A DNA stretch of 48,826 bases, taken from NCBI GenBank assembly GCA_026391655.1, contig JAPLDR010000105.1, positions 1 through 48,826 on the forward strand, in the 5' to 3' direction. Shown here piece by piece: positions 43,448 to 48,826 of this stretch. Both the position numbers and the translations under genes were made by a program. The first letter of the stretch is position 1. The number at the start of each line of letters is the position of its first letter. The DNA comes from Bacteroidia bacterium. GTDB lineage: Bacteria > Bacteroidota > Bacteroidia > Bacteroidales > Prolixibacteraceae. Under the pieces are notes generated by a model. That model was not told the origin of the DNA. It searched no databases and saw only the letters and a list, made by a program, of their open reading frames with translations.

Positions 43448-44755
43448 TTACATCTTGGCCTTTTCAAGTTTCTTCTGGATTTTTTTGATTGCTGATTCAA
43501 TCGGTTTTTCAGGTTCTATTACATTGTATTCTCCCCAAAATTCACGATCAGCAAATCCGGAAATCTCATCGGTCAGAACTACATTTGTTTTCATTCGTTC
43601 GGCCAGTTTTATGGGTTTATCGTTTGTTTTTTCCCAGTCGGTAACTGCCATTTCGATGGTCGATTCATAAACTGTATTGAACAATCGTTTATTCCAAATA
43701 ACCTTGAATATAACCTGACCTCTTGAATAACTGTAGTACCATTTGCCATCTTTTTCACGGTAGTCGATATGGTAAGCGGCTAATGTTGGATATACTTTGG
43801 CTCCCAATGGTTTCTTTTTGATAAACATATCGCTGGCCATCATTTTGTTCTCAACATTAAGGTTAAAAGTGGCGCTTGTAATGGCCAGACTTTCAGTATC
43901 GATGTAAAGTCTTCCATAATAAAGCGGTTCCGAAACGAATGAACGTTGTTTGAACCCTAAGATATAAATCAAGCGGTCACTTATTTTTGTAATATTCTCA
44001 AGATTAAATTCATAATTACCGATCATATCATCTGTAAAGATCATTTCCGGATTTTTCATAATATCGAGATACAAATTGGTGTATGGTCCACCCTGAAGTT
44101 TGAACGTTAAAGTATCTAATCGGTTGTAATCGGTACTTTTTCTGGCTTTATAAAGTTGGGCTACATCAAGTCGGGACGACATATATGGTTGTTTGTGAAT
44201 TTCAACAACGGCTTCAGATAAGGACACATATGTTTTCCTTTTTTTGATTGTTTCACGGTAGAATGCCGACATTAATGTTTGATCACTGAAATAGTTTTCG
44301 GCCCTTTTGTTCATCACAGCACGAATTAGCAATTCCGGATCCTTGGGGAAAACAGTGATCTCGTTTAATGCAATCACGAGCTGTTCAAGTTCGATTTTCG
44401 TTTTTTCAGGTTTAAATTCCGAAAGATTCATAAGTTTGTTCTTGTACCCGAGAAACGATACGCTTACTTTTCCTTCAGTCAGATTTTTCGGAACTTTTAA
44501 CGAGAATTCACCTTCACTATTTGTGATCGTTGCAATATTTGTTCCTTTTAGAGTCAATGAAGCAAAAGCAAGGGGAACTCTTGATTCCTGATCAGATACC
44601 GAACCTTTAAACTGGATATAAGTCAAGGTATCAGGCTGATTGGATTTAACAACAGGTGGTGAAGCAAGAGCAGCGTTGGAAAATCCCATGCAAATCAAAA
44701 TAATGACTGAAAGCATGAATGATTTTTTAACTAGTTGAAAATTTTGTGTTTTCAT
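43448..44755 (-). CDS. carboxypeptidase-regulatory-like (CarboxypepD_reg) surface protein, DUF5686-like
   Basis: 435 residues with a signal peptide (SFMLSVIILICMGFSNAALA). Residues about 48-130 are a carboxypeptidase-D regulatory-like Ig fold: FKGSVSDQESRVPLAFASLT, IATITNSEGEFSLKVP, VSVSFLGYKNK. The rest carries LNEITVFPKDPELLIRAVMN, FYRETIKKRKTYVSLSEAVV and a beta-rich domain with GRLYIDTESLAITSATFNLN, as in the DUF5686 group but without its large barrel. The C-terminus is a short basic helix. It is probably a periplasmic or surface protein of unknown role. It is divergent from the patatin gene. Confidence 0.78.
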   Translation of the reverse strand: MKTQNFQLVKKSFMLSVIILICMGFSNAALASPPVVKSNQPDTLTYIQFKGSVSDQESRVPLAFASLTLKGTNIATITNSEGEFSLKVPKNLTEGKVSVSFLGYKNKLMNLSEFKPEKTKIELEQLVIALNEITVFPKDPELLIRAVMNKRAENYFSDQTLMSAFYRETIKKRKTYVSLSEAVVEIHKQPYMSSRLDVAQLYKARKSTDYNRLDTLTFKLQGGPYTNLYLDIMKNPEMIFTDDMIGNYEFNLENITKISDRLIYILGFKQRSFVSEPLYYGRLYIDTESLAITSATFNLNVENKMMASDMFIKKKPLGAKVYPTLAAYHIDYREKDGKWYYSYSRGQVIFKVIWNKRLFNTVYESTIEMAVTDWEKTNDKPIKLAERMKTNVVLTDEISGFADREFWGEYNVIEPEKPIESAIKKIQKKLEKAKM

Positions 44756-44948
44756 GGTTTAAATTTTTAAAATTTGACTTTATACTCTTGAGACAGCCAG
44801 CTGTTAAAACACCCTTATGCAAGAAACTTTTTTTGTAGATTTATTCGCTGGTAACCTGCGCTGGTATGTTACACCCGGCATAAATCAAATATTCAGAGAT
44901 TTTAAGTATTTTGGCAGTTAATTCTGTTCTTAATAAATCGATAAAATT

Positions 44949-47132
44949 GTGAAAAGAGAGATAATTATAGCGCTTTTAACAGTGTTTTCACTTTTTGTCA
45001 ATGCTGAAGAATTTGCAAAGCGTCCGAAAATCGGATTAGTCCTTTCGGGCGGAGGCGCTAAGGGGTTTGCCCACGTTGGCGCACTAAAAGTGATTGAAGA
45101 GGCAGGAATACCGGTTGATTATATTACTGGTACCAGTGTCGGCAGTATTGTGGGTGGGCTTTATGCATTAGGATATGATGCATCCATGCTTGAAAATGTG
45201 ATTGAAAAACAGAATTGGAAGGAGTTGTTAAGCAACAGTTTTAAAAGGGAATATATCCCTGCAATTATCAAAGAGGAGCAATCACGTTATCTTATATCGC
45301 TGCCAATCGAAACGAGAAAAATAAGTCTCCCGGCCGGTTTGCTAAACGGACAAAATTTAATGGAATTGTTTACCTATCTGTCATATGGTTACCACGATGT
45401 AACTGATTTTTCGAAGTTGCCTGTTCCTTTCGAATGTATCGCTGCTGATATAGCCACAGGCGAAGAGGTCGTCCTGAATAAAGGATTCCTTCCAAAAGCA
45501 ATCAGGGCAAGTATGGCCGTACCTGCAGCCATTGCAGCCTGCGAGATCGATGGCCGTATGCTCGTTGATGGCGGAATTGTGAATAATTTCCCGGTCGATC
45601 GTTGTCGCGAGATGGGGGCCAATATTATTATAGGGATTGATATTGGAGATGATTTGCTTACCAGGGATAAAATCAGATCAATTACTGATGTGATCTCCCA
45701 ACTCTCGAGCCTGATGTCTATCGAACGCAGTGAAAAGAATCGTAAAAACGTCGATATATTAATAAAACCCGATATATCAGGATTTTCTGCCACAAGCTTT
45801 GATACCGAATCGGCCAAAGTTCTGATGAAGCGTGGGGAGGATGCAGCAAGAAAAATGTTGCCTCAGCTCATCAGAATGCGCGATTCACTCGGGATAGACC
45901 CTGTTATTAAGAACAAAAGGGAGCTGCCTGATGATAATGAATCGGTTATTGTGAATAAGATTGAAGTTGAAGGAACTGATAAAACGAATATTGTATCTTT
46001 TCTTGGGAAAATGGGGATCGGTAATGATAAAAAGGTTACTTTACAACATATAAGACAGGGGATTTCAAGGATTTATGCTGCAGGCAATTACGAAAGCGTT
46101 GATTTCAAAATATCGGGAGGAATCAAAAAAACGATCAATATTTTAGTGAAAGAAAGTTCTACTAAACGGTTAAATGTTGGACTACATTATGATACTGATC
46201 TTAAAGCTTCTGCGCTCATAAACACTACATTATACAGTGACCGGATCAGCGGATCGAATCTTTCGCTCGATGCGAAACTGTCGTCATTTCCGATGTTCTC
46301 AGCCCGCTATTCACTTGATAGGGGCTGGAAACCTGGCTTTACGGGAGCCGGATCATTTACCTCAGACAGAATCTGGGGATACGAAAATGGCCGCAAGGCC
46401 TCTGAAATCAATGTTTCGCTGATCAATTTTCAAATAGCAACACAGGCGGTCATCTCCGATGCTTTTAAAATCTCGCTTGGTGCCTCGTTTGAGAATTTTC
46501 ATTTTGGTACAATTATCGGGCAACCGGATATTTCTGAGTTAAAGAATGCTACGTTTTATAATTATTTCGCAAAAGTAAAGATTGATGAGTTCGACAAACC
46601 TTATTTCCCCGTAAAGGGGTGGGCCCTGGACGGGAACTTTAAACTTGTCACTGACAATGGATTGAATTATAATGGAAAATCACCTGTTCCACTTTTGGGA
46701 TTTACGCTTAAAGGAGCCAGACAAATCACCGACCGACTCGTTTTTCTCCCATCGTTCTATTCGCAATTTACCTTTGCATCATTCGCTCCGGTGTATTACA
46801 GATCATATGTTGGTGGTACTATAAGAACAAACTACTTTGGTGTTTTTCTCCCTTTTGCCGGATTAAGACGAATGCAACTCAGCGCCGATAATGTGGCGTT
46901 GATTCGTTTAGACCTTCGCATGCGTATGTGGCAGAAAGTCTTTGTTTCTCTAAACCCCAATATCGGAATATATGGTGACCGTCTCTCACTATTCAGTGCG
47001 GGAAATTTTATGTTTGGGGGAGGTTTCTCAATAGCATATGATAGCATGGTTGGACCTATTGAGTTTAATCTTGGTACTTCAAATCTAAATCAAAAAATTA
47101 CAGCATTTTTCTCTTTGGGATATACCTTTTAG
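44949..47132 (+). CDS. patatin-like phospholipase with POTRA and outer-membrane barrel
   Basis: 727 residues from a GTG at 44949. After a short signal peptide the patatin domain has IGLVLSGGGAKGFAHVGALK (oxyanion loop GGGAKG, 34-39), GTSVGS (61-66) with the nucleophile S63, and VDGGIVNNFPV with D207 completing the dyad. About 320-390 resembles a POTRA domain (VIVNKIEVEGTDKTNIVSFL), and the last about 300 residues are strand-rich, ending KITAFFSLGYTF as a barrel closing strand. This is the PlpD/type Vd secretion layout or its Bacteroidota kin (NTE family). It hydrolyses phospholipid acyl chains at the outer membrane. It precedes the PBP4 gene by 22 bases and is likely co-transcribed. Confidence 0.92.
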   Translation: MKREIIIALLTVFSLFVNAEEFAKRPKIGLVLSGGGAKGFAHVGALKVIEEAGIPVDYITGTSVGSIVGGLYALGYDASMLENVIEKQNWKELLSNSFKREYIPAIIKEEQSRYLISLPIETRKISLPAGLLNGQNLMELFTYLSYGYHDVTDFSKLPVPFECIAADIATGEEVVLNKGFLPKAIRASMAVPAAIAACEIDGRMLVDGGIVNNFPVDRCREMGANIIIGIDIGDDLLTRDKIRSITDVISQLSSLMSIERSEKNRKNVDILIKPDISGFSATSFDTESAKVLMKRGEDAARKMLPQLIRMRDSLGIDPVIKNKRELPDDNESVIVNKIEVEGTDKTNIVSFLGKMGIGNDKKVTLQHIRQGISRIYAAGNYESVDFKISGGIKKTINILVKESSTKRLNVGLHYDTDLKASALINTTLYSDRISGSNLSLDAKLSSFPMFSARYSLDRGWKPGFTGAGSFTSDRIWGYENGRKASEINVSLINFQIATQAVISDAFKISLGASFENFHFGTIIGQPDISELKNATFYNYFAKVKIDEFDKPYFPVKGWALDGNFKLVTDNGLNYNGKSPVPLLGFTLKGARQITDRLVFLPSFYSQFTFASFAPVYYRSYVGGTIRTNYFGVFLPFAGLRRMQLSADNVALIRLDLRMRMWQKVFVSLNPNIGIYGDRLSLFSAGNFMFGGGFSIAYDSMVGPIEFNLGTSNLNQKITAFFSLGYTF

Positions 47133-47154
47133 CGAACTTTATAATGAAATACAA

Positions 47155-48603
47155 ATGAAGAAATTAGTTTTGCTCATATTTGGATGTTCATTCTTCACGG
47201 TAATATTTGCTCAATCGGGAGCTGCATTCAAAGGTAACTCACTGCAAAATGCAGCCTATTCTGTCTATGTTATTGATGCAGATAATGGTATTGTTTTATA
47301 TAACACGCCTCAGGTAAGTCTGGTTCCTGCTTCCGTTATGAAAATCGTAACAACAGCCGCAGCACTTGAGATATTAGGTGCAGATTTTGAATTTCATACT
47401 CAATTAGGCATCACGGGCAAAGTTAATGCTGAAACCGGACTTCTCGAAGGGAATCTGGTTCTCCGTGGTGGTTGCGACCCGGCATTTTACTCCGAATATT
47501 TCCCCGAACATTATAAGGGAACCTTTGAAGCATGGGTTGCTGCGCTTTCAAATGCCGGAATAAAAAGTATTCGGGGAAATTTTATCGTTGATTTGTCTCA
47601 AATGAATGGGACGTCTGTTCCCGGTGGCTGGCTATGGGAAGATATCGGAAACTACTATGGAGCGGGTGTCTCGGCGCTTACCTATTCCGATAACTTTTAT
47701 AAAATCCATTTTTCCTCTGATGCAGAACCCGATAAACCTGTAACAATCAGCAGAACAGAACCAGCTATTGACAGTCTGAACCTGGCAAACAATGTAACTT
47801 CTTCTTCAGTTAATCGTGACCTTGCGTTTGTTTATGGCGCTCCCGGCTCTTTTTCTCAACTCGTTGAAGGATCCATTCCCAAAGGCCGCTCAGATTTTAT
47901 AGTGAAAGCAGCGATGCCCAATCCTGCTCATATTGCAGTAGCTGAATTTGTTAAAATACTGAAATATAACGGCATAGACATTCAGGGCTCAATTTTGTAT
48001 GTCAATGCATCACAAAGTAAAGAGATTACCCTGATTGCAGATAAGCGTTCACCTGCGCTCCGCGATCTGATCATCCCGCTTAACAAAGAGAGTATTAATT
48101 TATTTGCAGAGCATCTGTTACATGAGATTGGACGCGCGAGGAAAGGTTCATCCTCACTGGACAGCAGCATTATTGCCTTGAAGGAATTCTGGATTGAAAA
48201 GGGGATCTTTTTGAAAGGATTCTACCCGACAGACGGAAGCGGACTCTCCCGTTCGAACGGTATCTGCCCGCGAACTTTGGCCGAAATACTTCGCTATATG
48301 TATCTTAGCTCAAATCGTGACGATTTTTTTAATTCTCTTCCGGTTGCAGGAAGAGATGGAACACTTCAATTGGCATTTAAAGGGACAAAGCTTGAAAATA
48401 ATCTCCATGCCAAAACCGGCTCAATGACCAGGGTAAAAAGTATGACCGGAATTTTCACCAATAAGGATGGTAAAAAACTGATATTTGCAATTATTACGAA
48501 TAATTTCGAAGGTACACAAACTACGGTTAGCCGCTCAATTGAGGATTTTCTGGGCGAAGTGTATGTTTCAGATACAGTGCCGGTAAAAAAGAGTAATCAT
48601 TGA
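47155..48603 (+). CDS. dacB: D-alanyl-D-alanine carboxypeptidase/endopeptidase (PBP4)
   Basis: 482 residues with a signal peptide (KKLVLLIFGCSFFTVIFAQ). The penicillin-binding motifs are present: SVMK (60-63) with the acylating Ser, SIN (313-315) as SxN and KTG (420-422). Between them lies the usual long PBP4 insertion (about 95-280). Class C low-molecular-weight PBPs trim or open peptidoglycan cross-links in the periplasm. It shares a transcript with the patatin gene, so both may serve envelope remodelling. No terminator is clear in 48604-48700. Confidence 0.93.
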   Translation: MKKLVLLIFGCSFFTVIFAQSGAAFKGNSLQNAAYSVYVIDADNGIVLYNTPQVSLVPASVMKIVTTAAALEILGADFEFHTQLGITGKVNAETGLLEGNLVLRGGCDPAFYSEYFPEHYKGTFEAWVAALSNAGIKSIRGNFIVDLSQMNGTSVPGGWLWEDIGNYYGAGVSALTYSDNFYKIHFSSDAEPDKPVTISRTEPAIDSLNLANNVTSSSVNRDLAFVYGAPGSFSQLVEGSIPKGRSDFIVKAAMPNPAHIAVAEFVKILKYNGIDIQGSILYVNASQSKEITLIADKRSPALRDLIIPLNKESINLFAEHLLHEIGRARKGSSSLDSSIIALKEFWIEKGIFLKGFYPTDGSGLSRSNGICPRTLAEILRYMYLSSNRDDFFNSLPVAGRDGTLQLAFKGTKLENNLHAKTGSMTRVKSMTGIFTNKDGKKLIFAIITNNFEGTQTTVSRSIEDFLGEVYVSDTVPVKKSNH

Positions 48604-48693
48604 AATTTTTGGATTGTTGTGAGCGTAGTTTTTCTATAAACGAATTGAAGTGTTTTTTGGGGGAGAACCTTATTTTTTATTCAAATAACCTCT

Positions 48694-48724
48694 TATGTTT
48701 GCGTTTTTAAAGTTAATACGTTTG
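48694..48724 (+). promoter_or_regulatory. possible promoter before the gene at the right edge
   Basis: Two matches to TAnnTTTG lie here, TATGTTTG (48694-48701) and TACGTTTG (48717-48724). The second has a TTTG 15 bases upstream, shorter than usual. Either could drive the ORF starting at 48784. Confidence 0.4.
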
Positions 48725-48783
48725 TAAGATAACAAAAGGACAGTAATGGGAAAAAGATTTTAACCAAGACAACAAGAATTTGT

Positions 48784-48826
48784 ATGTCGTTACTAAGAGA
48801 AATTCCCATTGCTGAATTTTCTTCGA
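48784..48826 (+). CDS. possible start of a gene cut by the window edge
   Basis: ATG at 48784 opens a frame that reads MSLLREIPIAEFSS to the edge. It lies about 60 bp past the -7 boxes. Fourteen codons are too few to name a family. Confidence 0.35.
   Translation, partial: MSLLREIPIAEFSS

Noticed and set aside
45389-45817. 142-residue minus ORF inside the patatin gene
   Set aside because: Antisense shadow of the conserved patatin catalytic domain.

Overview
The window reads as a chromosomal stretch of a Bacteroidota bacterium, most like the Bacteroidales/Marinilabiliales group. The evidence is the recurrent TTTG-N19-TAnnTTTG promoters with little Shine-Dalgarno, moderate-to-low GC, an extended Bacteroidota-type ribosomal protein S1, and Bacteroidota-typical families (DUF3822, DUF5020, DUF1080, DUF6448, membrane AraC and LytTR regulators). 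Family names rest on remembered motifs, because no searches could be run.

Layout. 1-2990: a leftward efflux locus (TetR regulator, beta-barrel protein, HlyD-type lipoprotein adaptor, start of an ABC-2 permease) with two matching 20-bp operator-like palindromes. 3098-5594: a CxxC carboxymuconolactone decarboxylase-family protein and a DUF6448 protein, with a 7TM AraC regulator upstream of them on the map and paired direct repeats between. 5595-6985: an accessory patch with a transposase scrap, a tRNA-Val gene, a GIY-YIG ORF, a broken tRNA copy and two 107-bp degenerate tRNA copies in which short palindromes replace parts of the tRNA. 6986-12738: purine permease with a Tsx-like outer-membrane protein, a DUF1080 protein, a degenerate M23-like protein and a phosphohexomutase. 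12877-20391: rpsA, STAS protein, rnz, RecD-like helicase, an unknown membrane-anchored protein, DUF3822, rsmD and tRNA-Asp. 20516-30339: LytTR regulator, nitronate monooxygenase-like enzyme, S41 protease, pnuC with an NR kinase, a 5'-truncated cysK with cysE, guaA and a phosphatase. 30523-38255: a galactose/Leloir region (sugar MFS transporter, galK, GntR regulator, galM, an acyl-CoA ligase, galU) in which transporter and galK both carry frameshifting gaps. 38420-43403: pirin, then a translationally coupled three-gene cassette (membrane protein, HipA-like kinase, DUF3037 protein) closed by a perfect 19-bp terminator stem. 43448-48826: a DUF5686-like surface protein, a patatin/beta-barrel protein, PBP4 and the start of another gene.

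The two strongest leads are the tRNA-Val array remodelled by TCCGYCA-NN-TGRCGGA palindromes (6289-6933), and the membrane protein/HipA-like kinase/DUF3037 cassette (39290-43250), whose first gene carries a 16-T tract able to switch it off. Three genes (cysK, galK, MFS transporter) lack internal or 5' sequence; assembly error and real decay cannot be told apart from the sequence alone.
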